Below are positions 42,851 through 51,872 of a stretch of 64,000 bases of DNA, piece after piece. A program made the position numbers and the translations under genes. The notes under the pieces are model-generated. The model did not search any database and was not told the DNA's origin. It worked only from the letters and a program-made list of their open reading frames with translations. This DNA comes from Rhodopseudomonas palustris (GTDB taxonomy: Bacteria; Pseudomonadota; Alphaproteobacteria; Rhizobiales; Xanthobacteraceae): NCBI RefSeq assembly GCF_003031265.1, contig NZ_CP019966.1, forward strand, positions 3,906,001-3,970,000, read 5' to 3'. Within the stretch, counting starts at the first letter, position 1; each line of letters starts with the position of its first letter.

Positions 42851-43519
42851 ATGATCAGCCAGGTTGCAATGGGAGGCATCGATGCGGTGTGGTTTTCTGA
42901 CCTCCAGCGCAGCTTCGGTGCAGCGGATCACCGCCCTACCCGCCCCACGACAGGATGCCCGGTCGTGATTAGTCCGGAGGAAGGCATCACCACCACCCCG
43001 GACGCGCTACGGGTCAGCCCGGAAGCCGATCACGTCACAGGCCGCTGCGAGTGCTGCGGCCGGAGCAGCCGCCGTGTCTCGGGCACGATCTCGACGGAGG
43101 GCGCCGCAGTCGCGGCCTATCAGGCGTGGTGGACGGTCGGCCATGTCGCCGAACACGGCGCAGAGATCGACCTGATCTGCGGGCGCTGGGGCGACGGCGC
43201 CAGCCCGTCCGACCGCTTCGTCGTGCGCCTGCATCACTTCATCGCCGCGACCGGACCGTGGGTGATGGTTCAGGATGCCAGCCTCGCCGACGGTCTCGAC
43301 CGGCTGGCGGCGCGCGCATTGCGGCGCGACGAGATCATCGGCACACCGCGCGCCGCGGAGGTGTTCGCGTTGTACGACGCGATCGCGCTGCAGGATGCGC
43401 GGCTCGCCGAGCTGTTCAACGCGCCAGCGCCTTGCGGGCACTGCGGCGCGCGGACCGAGCGCCGCAAGCTGGCGTCGCGGCGCGGTTGTTCAGGAGCGCG
43501 CCGTGGCCGAACTATTTGA
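42851..43519 (+). CDS. Hypothetical protein with N- and C-terminal Cys motifs
   Basis: Up to 222 residues from the ATG at 42851. The true start is uncertain: a GTG at 42965 (VISPEEGITTTPDALRVSPE) fits the conserved-looking part better, and the 38 residues before it look random. A CxxC pair (RCECCGRSSRRVSG) lies near the front and CGHCGARTERRK near the end; together they could bind zinc. Between is a helical core, YQAWWTVGHVAEHGAEIDLI, and GPWVMVQDASLADGLDRLAA. Probably cytoplasmic. No family recognised. It overlaps the convergent exported-protein gene by 8 bp. Confidence 0.65.
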   Translation: MISQVAMGGIDAVWFSDLQRSFGAADHRPTRPTTGCPVVISPEEGITTTPDALRVSPEADHVTGRCECCGRSSRRVSGTISTEGAAVAAYQAWWTVGHVAEHGAEIDLICGRWGDGASPSDRFVVRLHHFIAATGPWVMVQDASLADGLDRLAARALRRDEIIGTPRAAEVFALYDAIALQDARLAELFNAPAPCGHCGARTERRKLASRRGCSGARRGRTI

Positions 43520-43940
43520 ACCCGATTGCCAGGCCCGACAGATCGAGATCGGCGATCAGGCCGACCTGCGAGCCGCTCAGTTCAAGCACCGCGCCCTTCT
43601 CGTTGCGCAGCACGATGGCGCGGGCGCCGATACCGACTGCCGCGCCGGCCCCGACCGCGCCGTAGACGCCGGCGACGTCGCGCGGCGAGCGGATGTTGCT
43701 GACCCGCCCGGCGAGCTGCGCCTTCGAGCCGCCGAACACCAGGCCGTAGGACAGGCCGCCGATCGACAGCGGATAGCGCTTGCCGTGGAAATTCAACGTG
43801 CCCGAGCCGCCGGAGCCGCCGATCACCCAGCCGCCCTTGTAGATCGTCAGCGTGATCCGTCCCTCGTCCGCCTGGGCGGGCGCGCCCAGTGCAAAGGGGC
43901 CGATCAGCACGGCAATCACGGTCCCCAGCAATCCACGCAT
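43512..43940 (-). CDS. Exported glycine-rich hypothetical protein
   Basis: 142 residues from the ATG at 43940, which has GGAGAG 4 nt upstream. A signal peptide (LLGTVIAVLIGPFALGAPAQ) ends near AQA-DEG. The mature part is glycine-rich: GGWVIGGSGGSGTLNFHGKR, YPLSIGGLSYGLVFGGSKAQ, and VYGAVGAGAAVGIGARAIVL then DLDLSGLAIGFK. The pattern recalls EipA/DUF1134-like or Ysc84-like periplasmic proteins, but the match is not decisive. A longer frame to 44258 has no start support. Confidence 0.75.
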   Translation of the reverse strand: MRGLLGTVIAVLIGPFALGAPAQADEGRITLTIYKGGWVIGGSGGSGTLNFHGKRYPLSIGGLSYGLVFGGSKAQLAGRVSNIRSPRDVAGVYGAVGAGAAVGIGARAIVLRNEKGAVLELSGSQVGLIADLDLSGLAIGFK

Positions 43941-44133
43941 CCCGCTCTCCTTTATCGCTCGCCCCTTACGGGCTTCGTCTTTCCCGTCTAGCACTACCAT
44001 CGCGATTCGGGCGCCATGACGGTGAAACCACCACGGCGGCGACACCGGACCTGCAGCTTGTGCTGAACCGGTGTATCGCTCGCGGCGACAACGAACCGCG
44101 ACGCTGTACCGATACAACAAAAAGGAGAATCGA

Positions 44134-45084
44134 ATGGTTGCCACCCGCCGATCCGCTGTCAGACTGCTCGTCGGCAGTCTGATGTGTCTTGTCGTCGTGG
44201 CACCCGCACTCGCGGCCGAAACTCCGAACTCGTCGGACGCTCTCACCGAAAAGCTCAATGCCTATATCGGCTGCCTCAATCGGCTGTCGGCGCGCGCATT
44301 CGATTCCCGCGCGCGCTACTTCTCCTGGGCCGCCAAGACCGGCCCGACCGGCAAGGAACGGATCGTCTACGGCACCTACACGATCTACGACACCAAGGAC
44401 TGCCGCGCCGCCGTCGAGAAGGCCAACGCGATCGAGCCGCACGAACCCGCGCTCGAAGCCGCAGCCTCTGCCTATGCGGACGCGGTCGGCAAGCTCGAGC
44501 CGCTGCTGAAGGAAACCGACGACTACTACACGCAGGAGAACTACAAGGACGACAAGATGGCGAAAGGCAAAGCCCTGCATCCCCGTCTGGTCGCCGCCTG
44601 GGATGCGTTCGCGGACGCCGACCGCAAGTTGCGCGGCGGCGTCGAGGTCATCAAGGACCGTCAGTCCGCCGAGAAGCTGGCGGCGATCGAACGCAGCGAA
44701 GGCCGCAAGGCGCGCTACCAGATCGAAGCCACCATGATCGACGCCAAGCGCGTGATCCGCGCGGCCGAGGCCGACAAGCCCGATCTGGCCGCGCTGACAG
44801 CGGCCATCGACGCTTATGGCAAGACCGTCGCAGCGAACGAGGCTTTCACCGAGGGCGAGCGAAACGCCAAGATCGGCTCGATGTTCATGTCGAACGCCAA
44901 GTCCTTTCTCGTCACCGCCAAGCAACTGATGCGCCGCCAGCGCGACAAGACGCCGTATTCGAGCGGCGAAAAGATGATGCTGAGCAACGCCGGCTCGGGA
45001 TGGATGGTGGAAGGCTCGCCGCCGCGCCTGCTGCGCGACTACAATCAGCTGGTCGACTCCTACAATCGCGGCGCAGGCTTCTGA
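44134..45084 (+). CDS. DUF3829 (YiiG-like) exported protein
   Basis: 316 residues from the ATG at 44134, with AAAGGAGA 5 nt upstream. Signal peptide LLVGSLMCLVVVAPALA. The mature protein is almost all helix: LTEKLNAYIGCLNRLSARAF, DDYYTQENYKDDKMAKGKAL and SNAKSFLVTAKQLMRRQRDK, ending in LLRDYNQLVDSYN. These match DUF3829, whose members (YiiG in E. coli) are periplasmic or lipoprotein helical bundles of unknown role. No lipobox Cys is at the cleavage site here, so it is probably soluble. Confidence 0.85.
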   Translation: MVATRRSAVRLLVGSLMCLVVVAPALAAETPNSSDALTEKLNAYIGCLNRLSARAFDSRARYFSWAAKTGPTGKERIVYGTYTIYDTKDCRAAVEKANAIEPHEPALEAAASAYADAVGKLEPLLKETDDYYTQENYKDDKMAKGKALHPRLVAAWDAFADADRKLRGGVEVIKDRQSAEKLAAIERSEGRKARYQIEATMIDAKRVIRAAEADKPDLAALTAAIDAYGKTVAANEAFTEGERNAKIGSMFMSNAKSFLVTAKQLMRRQRDKTPYSSGEKMMLSNAGSGWMVEGSPPRLLRDYNQLVDSYNRGAGF

Positions 45085-45225
45085 GAGGCCGACCACGGCT
45101 CGGTCGGTCGATCGGGTTTCCTCGACGATACGGCGCGGGCCGAACTGAATCGGTGAAGCCCCGCGCCGCATGCGATCGGCCTTTATGTGATGGATGCGGC
45201 CGCGCCGCATCCATCATCGGCATAC

Positions 45226-45840
45226 TCAGCGATGTCCGGCGCGGCTACGCCCCGCCGCCGCGAGCGAAATGTAGCAGCCGCCCTGCATGCCGAGCTGGAA
45301 GCCGCCGTTATCCGGTATGAACAGATACTCCTGGCAGCGCCCGCCTGCGATCGGAATCCGGTAGTCGTACACGATCTGACCGGTGTTGATCGTGCGGTAC
45401 ACCACGACGCTGGTGGCCCGCGCGGCCGGCATGCCGTACTTGGCTTTGACCTGCTGCAGGCCGGCCTGCAGGTCGTAGGTGATGGCATGGTTGGAGAACT
45501 GCGCGACGCCGATCCATGTCGGGATCACGCGCTGTCCGAGGTTCTGCAGGCTGCCGTTGAAGTGGACGATCAGATTGTTGGGCGATCCGCTCCACTGACC
45601 GTTGATCAGATAGAAATCGTCGAACAGGTTGACGTTGGCTTGCGGCTCCTTCGTCGAACTTTGCGCCGCGAGATTCAGAACGAACTGGCTCTGAGACAGA
45701 GGTTCGAGATTGGCCGTTCTGAAGAAGATCGTGAGAGCAGGATAAGGAAGAAGGACTTCCGCTTGCGCACGCGCGGGCGAAACTGCCGCCAGCAGAACTG
45801 CGAAGACGCCGAACACACCGAACACCAGAGCTTTACGCAT
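45226..45840 (-). CDS. Exported hypothetical protein
   Basis: 204 residues from the ATG at 45840, with GGAG about 9 nt upstream; a longer frame to 46023 lacks support. Signal peptide ALVFGVFGVFAVLLAAVSPA then ARAQ. The mature part has ALTIFFRTANLEPLSQSQFV, SGSPNNLIVHFNGSLQNLGQ and VVYRTINTGQIVYDYRIPIA, probably a beta-sandwich, with two late Cys (GGRCQEYL and QGGCYISL) that could form a disulfide. Not assigned to a family. Stands alone between genes on the other strand. Confidence 0.75.
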   Translation of the reverse strand: MRKALVFGVFGVFAVLLAAVSPARAQAEVLLPYPALTIFFRTANLEPLSQSQFVLNLAAQSSTKEPQANVNLFDDFYLINGQWSGSPNNLIVHFNGSLQNLGQRVIPTWIGVAQFSNHAITYDLQAGLQQVKAKYGMPAARATSVVVYRTINTGQIVYDYRIPIAGGRCQEYLFIPDNGGFQLGMQGGCYISLAAAGRSRAGHR

Positions 45841-46149
45841 GGTTGTTCTCCATGTGCCGTTGCAGATGCACGGCGGCGGATCATAGTTGAGATTCAACTC
45901 AACACAACCTATGCGGGAATACCGATGAAGCCTCCAAGGCAGGCTTTCCAGTCTTGGATGATGCGCAACGCCAGCAATGCGCGAGGCAGTGACAAGCTTC
46001 ATGCAACTCACATGCAGCGCCACTCACCTGATACCGACCATCGTCGAGGCCGGGTTCGATGGGTAAAACCCTGCCATTTTACGGGGTCCGGCTTCCGGCG
46101 CGGCGGAATTGACGATAGGTTGAGGCAATAGGTTTCCGAGGATTAAGCG
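45841..46149. other. Intergenic region, divergent promoters expected
   Basis: 309 bp between the leftward exported-protein gene and the rightward zinc-ribbon gene. It should hold two promoters, but I see no strong consensus elements or repeats. A GAGGA at 46138-46142 serves the GTG start at 46150. Confidence 0.45.
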
Positions 46150-47229
46150 GTGCTGCGCAAAGCTTTCATGAAAGTGTTTTCGGCCCATCCGGTCGAGACG
46201 ATTGCCGCCTGCACCGGTCTGTTCATGATCGTGCTCGGTTTCGCGCTCGGCACCCAATCGGGCTGGATCTGGTTCTGGGGTCAGGTGTCGGCGATCTGCG
46301 GCGCCAGCCTCGCGACGCTCGCCGTGGTGTGGACGCTGCGCCAGCGCGCCGCCGAAGCGCGGATGGCCGCCAACCTCAACGTGCTGGCGCGCCAGCTCGA
46401 GACTTCGATCAGCCAGATCCACAAATCGGTGAAGGGCGGCCGCGACGAGTCGATTCCCGCCGCCGTTTACTTGGCGCAGATCGAGCAGTGCATCGACAAT
46501 CTGATCGGCGTCACCCACGAGCTCGGCGAGATCACCGGCCGGCAGTTGCCGTTCGACGTGATCGAGATGCTGACCGCACGCGACACGCTGCAAATCGAGG
46601 CGCGGATCACCGACGGCCGCACGCCGGAGCGCAAGCTGGTCACCGAGACCGAGAACTGCCCGGCCTGCAAAAAGCAGGTCGAATTCCAGGTCGGCAGCCT
46701 GCCCGGCGACAGCGCCAAGCCGACCTGCCCGCATTGCGGCCAGCGCTTCCACGCCCACCGCTCGACCAGCGGCAACATCTTCCTGCGGATGCCGGGCGCC
46801 TCGCAGTTCACCCGCGCGGTGTCGGTGAATTGCCCGGTGTGCGCCAGCAAGATTCCGGCGAACATCGATCAGGGCAAGCAGCATTCGGAGACGCGCTACT
46901 GCTTCTCCTGCGGCGCCAAGGTCTCGATCGATCCGCTCGGCCAGCAATGCACGCTGCTCAGCAAGCAGGATCGCCTGCCCGGCCATGTCAACGGCGCCGG
47001 CACGCTGGTGTGCGAGAAGTGCAACGAGCCGGTGATCACCCTGACGTCGAACAGCGCCGGCACCTACGGCATCTGCCGCAAGGACGACGGTCTGGTGTTC
47101 TCGTCCGCGGCCGGCCCCGCCTCGCACGCTGCCCCCGCTTCGGCGCAATCAGCATCGCCGGCTCCGGCGGCAGCGGCCCCGAAGGCTGCGCCGAGCGACA
47201 GCGTGGCGCGGAGCGACGCCGCCGAGTAG
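46150..47229 (+). CDS. Membrane protein with multiple zinc-ribbon knuckles
   Basis: 359 residues from the GTG at 46150, with GAGGA 7 nt upstream; an ATG six codons later is an alternative. Two TM helices at about 15-35 and 40-60 are followed by a cytoplasmic helix (AEARMAANLNVLARQLETSI). The central part has five CxxC knuckles: CPACKKQ, CPHCGQRF, CPVCASK, CFSCGAK and CEKCNEP, then a lone GICRKDD. Knuckles pair as two rubredoxin-like ribbons plus a half. The C-terminal about 45 residues are Ala/Pro/Ser-rich. This suggests a membrane-anchored zinc protein for protein or nucleic-acid contacts. Function unknown; a collagen-like gene follows by 119 bp on the same strand. Confidence 0.82.
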   Translation: MLRKAFMKVFSAHPVETIAACTGLFMIVLGFALGTQSGWIWFWGQVSAICGASLATLAVVWTLRQRAAEARMAANLNVLARQLETSISQIHKSVKGGRDESIPAAVYLAQIEQCIDNLIGVTHELGEITGRQLPFDVIEMLTARDTLQIEARITDGRTPERKLVTETENCPACKKQVEFQVGSLPGDSAKPTCPHCGQRFHAHRSTSGNIFLRMPGASQFTRAVSVNCPVCASKIPANIDQGKQHSETRYCFSCGAKVSIDPLGQQCTLLSKQDRLPGHVNGAGTLVCEKCNEPVITLTSNSAGTYGICRKDDGLVFSSAAGPASHAAPASAQSASPAPAAAAPKAAPSDSVARSDAAE

Positions 47230-47348
47230 CGCTGTGTCGCTGCGCACTGCACACGCTCGTGCGAAGCACCGCTGCACCGCCGCGGAATTGAAGCCGTCAC
47301 GCAAGCTCTGGTAAAGTCACGCCGTCAGGAATCGTTTGGGGGCGTTGC

Positions 47349-47987
47349 GTGGCTGAAGCTGAATCCACCCGCCGCGGACGTCCGGGGCCGCAAGGCCCGC
47401 GCGGACGTCCCGGTGAACCGGGCCGACCAGGACCACAAGGACATCCGGGCCGTCCCGGCCCCGAGGGCCCCCGCGGCAAGCAAGGCCCGGTCGGCAAACC
47501 CGGCCCGCAGGGCAAGGCCGGTCCGCAAGGCAAACCCGGCGTCGCCGGCAAGCCGGGCCCCGATGGCAAGCCCGGTCCGATCGGCCCGCAAGGCAAGCCG
47601 GGCCCGCAAGGTCCCCGTGGTGAACAAGGCCCGCGCGGCGAGCAAGGTCCTCGTGGTGAGCAAGGCCCGCAAGGTCCACGCGGCGAACAGGGCCCGCGCG
47701 GTGAGCCCGGCCCCGCCGGTGCGCTCCCCTCGATCGAGCAGGTGATGCCCTGGCTGCACCTGATCTTCGACGCCTACGAAGACTACAAGGCGCAGCGCGC
47801 CCGCGAAGCCCGCGAGCTCGAAGAGCGTCTTGCCGCCGAAGCTCTCGAGCTGGCGGCGCGCGAAGCTGCCGAGCGTGAAGTCGCTGCCGCGATCGAAGCC
47901 GCGAATGCCGAAGCCGAGATCGCGCTCGACGACGAGGCCCATGCCGAGGGCGGCAAGAAAAAGAAGAAGCGCAAGCACAAGGACTGA
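47349..47987 (+). CDS. Collagen-like Gly-X-Y repeat protein
   Basis: 212 residues from the GTG at 47349, with GGGGG about 7 nt upstream. Residues 10-126 are 39 uninterrupted Gly-X-Y triplets, rich in Pro, Arg, Lys, Gln and Glu ([18 protein letters not shown]; later GEQGPR units). Charged pairs of the GKP/GPQ and GEQGPR kind can stabilise triple helices without hydroxyproline. A non-collagen C-domain of about 85 residues follows: [20 protein letters not shown], then a long Glu/Ala/Arg helix that could trimerise, ending in a poly-Lys tail ([12 protein letters not shown]). There is no signal peptide or anchor, so it would be cytoplasmic or leave by a non-Sec route. DNA composition is normal for the window. 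Confidence 0.88.
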   Translation: MAEAESTRRGRPGPQGPRGRPGEPGRPGPQGHPGRPGPEGPRGKQGPVGKPGPQGKAGPQGKPGVAGKPGPDGKPGPIGPQGKPGPQGPRGEQGPRGEQGPRGEQGPQGPRGEQGPRGEPGPAGALPSIEQVMPWLHLIFDAYEDYKAQRAREARELEERLAAEALELAAREAAEREVAAAIEAANAEAEIALDDEAHAEGGKKKKKRKHKD

Positions 47988-48031
47988 TCGCACCGCTTGC
48001 GTGATCCGTCTCGTTCGATGAGCCCGCGCGG

Positions 48032-48298
48032 TCAGCCGAACCGCGCGCGCGATCGTTCCCTCGCCTTCACCGCCTCGACCTCGCGGTCGCGCGGCGCGGC
48101 CTGGGTCTGCAGCGACAGCAGCAGCGTGCGGGCCACGTCGGTGATCTCGCTCACCGCGCGATCGAACGCGGCGGCGTTGGCCTGCGACGGCGCATTGAAA
48201 CCCGACAGCTTGCGGACGAACTGCAGCGCGGCGGCGCGAACTTCGTCGTCGGTTGCCGGCGGCTCGAAGTTGAACAGCGTCTTGATGTTCCGGCACAT
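48032..48298 (-). CDS. DUF2277 family small protein
   Basis: 88 residues from the ATG at 48298. The N-terminus MCRNIKTLFNFEPPATDDEV is the DUF2277 hallmark, including the early Cys-Arg-Asn-Ile-Lys. Then helices AALQFVRKLSGFNAPSQANA and AVSEITDVARTLLLSLQTQA. The longer frame to 48454 lacks family similarity. Function is unknown across the family. The gene is divergent from the SOUL gene. Confidence 0.88.
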   Translation of the reverse strand: MCRNIKTLFNFEPPATDDEVRAAALQFVRKLSGFNAPSQANAAAFDRAVSEITDVARTLLLSLQTQAAPRDREVEAVKARERSRARFG

Positions 48299-48452
48299 GC
48301 AGCGGCACCTTTCGGCTTCGACAGACCATCGATGGTAATCGCATCCACCCGCGATACAACACGGAACCGCGCGACATAAAACCTTGCCGATGGCCGTGCG
48401 ATGATTAGCTGACGTCAAGGAGCGCAACACAGCGCGGCGCGGAGACGGCAGC

Positions 48453-49082
48453 ATGGCTTCGGCGATCTGGTACTACACGGTTCTGGTCGCCGAATCCGTC
48501 CTCGGCATCGTCGGGCTGCGGCTGTACGAGGAGCCGGCCTACACCGTGCTCGACCGGCCGAGCGACACAATCGAGATCAGGCGATACGCGCCGAGAGTCG
48601 CGGCCGAGGTCGATCTCGAGCGCCGCGGCAATGCCGACGGCCAGGCCTTCACGCTGCTGTTCAACTACATCGCCGGCGCCAATCGCGGCGGATCGGGCGC
48701 CTCCGAACGCGTGGCCATGACGGTGCCCGTCGACGTCGCACGGCCGGAGAAGATCGCGATGACCGCGCCGGTCGAAACCGCGACGCAGGACCGCATGACG
48801 CGGATGCGGTTCTTCCTGCCGGCGGCCTTCACGGCCGAGACTGCGCCGAAGCCCGACGACTCGCGGGTGCAGATCGTCACCGTGCCGGAACAGACCATCG
48901 CGACGCTGCGCTTCTCAGGCACCGGGCGCGACCTGCGCGAGCGCGAGCAGCAACTGATCGCCGCGCTCGCCAAGACGCCATGGCAGCCGGTCGGCGCGCC
49001 CTACGGCCTGTTCTACGATGCGCCGTTCACGCTTCCGTTCGTCCGCCGCAACGAAGCTGCGGTGGAAGTCGCGAAGCGCTGA
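48453..49082 (+). CDS. SOUL / heme-binding-protein family protein
   Basis: 209 residues. After a hydrophobic N-terminal segment (IWYYTVLVAESVLGIVGL; signal or anchor), the SOUL domain begins with EEPAYTVLDRPSDTIEIRRY. Further family blocks are FTLLFNYIAGANRG, RVAMTVPVDV, EKIAMTAPVET (the repeated MT.PV motif), and LRFFLPAAF-like RMRFFLPAAF. The end is APYGLFYDAPFTLPFVRRNE, typical for bacterial SOUL proteins (YDPPWTLPFLRRNEV). Eukaryotic relatives bind heme or tetrapyrroles; in bacteria the role is unclear. Confidence 0.92.
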   Translation: MASAIWYYTVLVAESVLGIVGLRLYEEPAYTVLDRPSDTIEIRRYAPRVAAEVDLERRGNADGQAFTLLFNYIAGANRGGSGASERVAMTVPVDVARPEKIAMTAPVETATQDRMTRMRFFLPAAFTAETAPKPDDSRVQIVTVPEQTIATLRFSGTGRDLREREQQLIAALAKTPWQPVGAPYGLFYDAPFTLPFVRRNEAAVEVAKR

Positions 49083-49099
49083 TCACACGAACCCGCCAA

Positions 49100-50305
49100 T
49101 CAGACGAGACCAAGATCGGCCGGACGCACGCCGGCGAAGACCCGTTGCAGCGCCGCGGCATCGAGCCCGTACATGCGCTGCACCAGACCGGCGAACAGCG
49201 CGCGATAATCGGTCAGCACCGGATAGTCGCGGTTCTCGAACAGCGACGGCTGCGCCACCTTGATCTGCTCGCCGGCGATGCGGCCGCCATTGAGACCGCC
49301 GCCGAGCACCCAGTACACGCTGCCATGGCCATGATCGGTGCCGCGATCGCCGTTCTCGCGGAAGGTGCGGCCGAATTCGGAAATCACCACCACCACGCTG
49401 TCGCGCCAGGCCGCTGGCCCGATCTCCTCGCGGAAGCCGGCGAGCGCCCGGCCGAGCTCGCCGAGCCGATCGGCGAGATAACCGGTCGCCGCGCCCTGAT
49501 TGACGTGGGTGTCCCAGCCGCCGACATCGACGAATCCGAGGTTGAACTGCTCGCGCATCAGCCGGCCGATCCGGCGCGCCGACAGCTCGAAGCCGCGCGG
49601 CGACACCGCACCACGATTAGCTTCTGTCATCTCGTCGGCGATCGACTTCACCACCTCGTCGCGCACACGAAAACCTTCGGCCACTGCGGACGCGAGCTTG
49701 GTCTTTGCGTACATCTGCTTGATCAGCTCGGCCTGGCGGTCATCCACGCCGGGCTTACCGACATTACCGAGTGCGATATTCGGAATCTCCGCTTGGCCGC
49801 GGAAAATCAGCGGCAGCTGTTCGGTGAAGGCGATCGGCTTCACCCGCGTCAGTTCCGCCGCAAGCCGGCTCATGAAGCCGGAGCGATAGTCACGCGAACC
49901 TTTGGTCGATTGCCCGAGTTCGATCGTGTCCTGGGTCTCGAAGTGACTGCGGGTGGTGTCATCGCTAGTGCCGGCGAATGGCACGAACGCGATCTCGCGG
50001 TTCGTCCATAGCGGCGCCAGGCTGTCGCGCAGCGCCGGATGCAGGCCCCAATCAGCATCGAGCACCACGGCCGAGTTCGGATTGCCGACGTCCGGCTTGG
50101 CGATCGCGAGGTTCGGCCGGGACTCGTAGTAGAAGCTGCTCGACACCGGCACCAGCACGTTGGCGGCATCGTAAGCGCCGCGCAGGAACACGACCAGCAG
50201 CTTGGCGTCGGTGGCCGGCGCGGCCCAAACGCGGCCCGCGATCGTGGTGGTCAATGCGGCCGGTGCGAGGGCCGCGACAGCTTTCAGCAGATCACGACGG
50301 TTCAT
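49100..50305 (-). CDS. DUF1501 domain protein (Tat-exported, alkaline-phosphatase-like fold)
   Basis: 401 residues with a twin-Arg type signal (MNRRDLLKAVAALAPAALTT). DUF1501 features: LLVVFLRGAYDAANVLVPV, LHPALRDSLAPLW, SHFETQDTIELG, the NLGFVDVGGWDTHVNQG block and VVVISEFGRTFRENGDRGTD then HGHGSVYWVLGGGL. The Asp/His residues in these blocks resemble the metal site of sulfatase/phosphatase-like enzymes. It overlaps the preceding DUF1800 gene by 14 bp. These two families are almost always encoded as a pair, which indicates a common periplasmic complex of unknown activity. Confidence 0.92.
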   Translation of the reverse strand: MNRRDLLKAVAALAPAALTTTIAGRVWAAPATDAKLLVVFLRGAYDAANVLVPVSSSFYYESRPNLAIAKPDVGNPNSAVVLDADWGLHPALRDSLAPLWTNREIAFVPFAGTSDDTTRSHFETQDTIELGQSTKGSRDYRSGFMSRLAAELTRVKPIAFTEQLPLIFRGQAEIPNIALGNVGKPGVDDRQAELIKQMYAKTKLASAVAEGFRVRDEVVKSIADEMTEANRGAVSPRGFELSARRIGRLMREQFNLGFVDVGGWDTHVNQGAATGYLADRLGELGRALAGFREEIGPAAWRDSVVVVISEFGRTFRENGDRGTDHGHGSVYWVLGGGLNGGRIAGEQIKVAQPSLFENRDYPVLTDYRALFAGLVQRMYGLDAAALQRVFAGVRPADLGLV

Positions 50306-51872
50306 GCGGAGCCTCCGCGCGTTGACGAACCATGAATTCGGGCGAGGACAGAAACAGCGTATTCCAATCCTGTGGCGAGATTGCCTGATCGAGTGCGCCG
50401 CGCGTGGTCGAACTCAGCGTCCGGCTGAGCCCGCCGAAATACAGCGCGTTCTGCAGCAGTGGAAACGCCGGGCGATCCTTGGCGTCGGCCTGCTCCGGCT
50501 TGAACAATCCCGCCGAGCCGGAACCGATCTGCCGTGCGATCTCGAACCGCAGCATCATCTGGCCCGGGCCGTTCCAGGCGGTCGCGGTCAGCGGATAGCC
50601 GTCCGGGGTCTGGCGCTGATACAGCCCTTCGCCGAGCCGGCCGAGCCAGCGCTGAATCGGAACGGTGTTGAGCACGACCTTGTCGTCATAAGCGAGCCGC
50701 ACCGCCGAATACACGTAGCCGACCGGATCCTTGAAGCGTTCCGCGGTCTTCAGCGACGCATCGAATTCAGGCGCAGCGATCATCGCGGCCAGCACCTGGG
50801 CGATATCGCCGTCGGAGGCGGTGAAGGCTTTCGCCATCTTGTCGATCAGCGATTGCGGCGGCTCGTCCGACACGAAGTAGGTCGCGAGCTTGCGCGACAC
50901 ATGCTGCGCGGTCGCCGGATTGTGCACGATCAGGTCGAGTGCCTCGTCGACTTCGGCAAAGCCGCTGCCGCGGATGGTGTGGCCGAGGAAGGTCTTGTCG
51001 GAGTAATCGTGCCGCGCCGGGTTGAACTCGAACGCGCCGTCGCGGACCAGCTGCGGAGCCAGCGCCGGCTTCAGCTTCGGGTCCTCAGGCTTCAGGTCGA
51101 TGCCGACGCCGGTGAGGATCTTGGCAAGCGCTTCGACATCGGCCTGGGTGTAGCCGCTGCCAACGCCCATGGTGTGCAGCTCCATGATCTCGCGGGCGTA
51201 GTTCTCATTGAGATGGCCGTTGGCATTGCCGGCATTGTCGAGATAGCGCAGCATCGCCGGGTGCCGCAGCGTGGCGCGCAACAAATCGCCGAACTTGCCA
51301 AGCGCATGGGCGCGGATCGCGCGGTCCTCATAGTCGCCGACCAGCAGGCGAAGCTCGGCCTTGCTCTGGTGGACGTTGAAATGGTTCAGCCAGAACCAGG
51401 TCATCCGCTCGCGGAGCTGCGCGGGAGCGTACAGCGCACGCAGGATCGAACGGCTCGCCGCCTGCTTGGCGCGGTCGTTCAGCGCCTGCTGGTACGCCTG
51501 CTTCGCGGTCTTGCGCGCCTCCGGATCGGTGAGTTGATCGGCATCCTTGCCCTGCGCCTGAAACGCATTGATCGCCGCCGGCGTCAGGCCGGCCGCATCG
51601 GGCATCGCGTCGATCTGCGCGGCGACCGGCTGCGGCAGCGCGCTGTCCGCTGCAGGGTGCAGTTGCTGATCCACCCAGCGCGCGGCGCCGAGCTTCTGGA
51701 ATTGCGCCACGCTGGAGCCGTTGATGCCCCAGGTCAGCCGATCGATCAGCGCCAGATCGTGCACCGAGATCTCTGCAGCGCGGGCTGTCCCGCCGGTGAT
51801 GATTGCGGCGATGCCGATCCCCAGGATCGCCGATCCTCGTGCGCTCCACCGTCCGGCCGTGTTGGTTCGCAT
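50292..51872 (-). CDS. DUF1800 domain protein
   Basis: 526 residues from the ATG at 51872; a longer frame to 52028 reads as random sequence. Signal peptide ILGIGIAAIITGGTARAAEI. DUF1800 blocks: LIDRLTWGINGSSVAQFQKL, GAARWVDQQLHP, ERMTWFWLNHFNVHQSK, LRHPAMLRYLDNAGN, NENYAREIMELHTMGVGSGY and DVEALAKILTGVGI. Later YFVSDEPP and ALYFGGLS. Exported helical protein; first gene of the DUF1800-DUF1501 unit. Confidence 0.92.
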   Translation of the reverse strand: MRTNTAGRWSARGSAILGIGIAAIITGGTARAAEISVHDLALIDRLTWGINGSSVAQFQKLGAARWVDQQLHPAADSALPQPVAAQIDAMPDAAGLTPAAINAFQAQGKDADQLTDPEARKTAKQAYQQALNDRAKQAASRSILRALYAPAQLRERMTWFWLNHFNVHQSKAELRLLVGDYEDRAIRAHALGKFGDLLRATLRHPAMLRYLDNAGNANGHLNENYAREIMELHTMGVGSGYTQADVEALAKILTGVGIDLKPEDPKLKPALAPQLVRDGAFEFNPARHDYSDKTFLGHTIRGSGFAEVDEALDLIVHNPATAQHVSRKLATYFVSDEPPQSLIDKMAKAFTASDGDIAQVLAAMIAAPEFDASLKTAERFKDPVGYVYSAVRLAYDDKVVLNTVPIQRWLGRLGEGLYQRQTPDGYPLTATAWNGPGQMMLRFEIARQIGSGSAGLFKPEQADAKDRPAFPLLQNALYFGGLSRTLSSTTRGALDQAISPQDWNTLFLSSPEFMVRQRAEAPHEPS

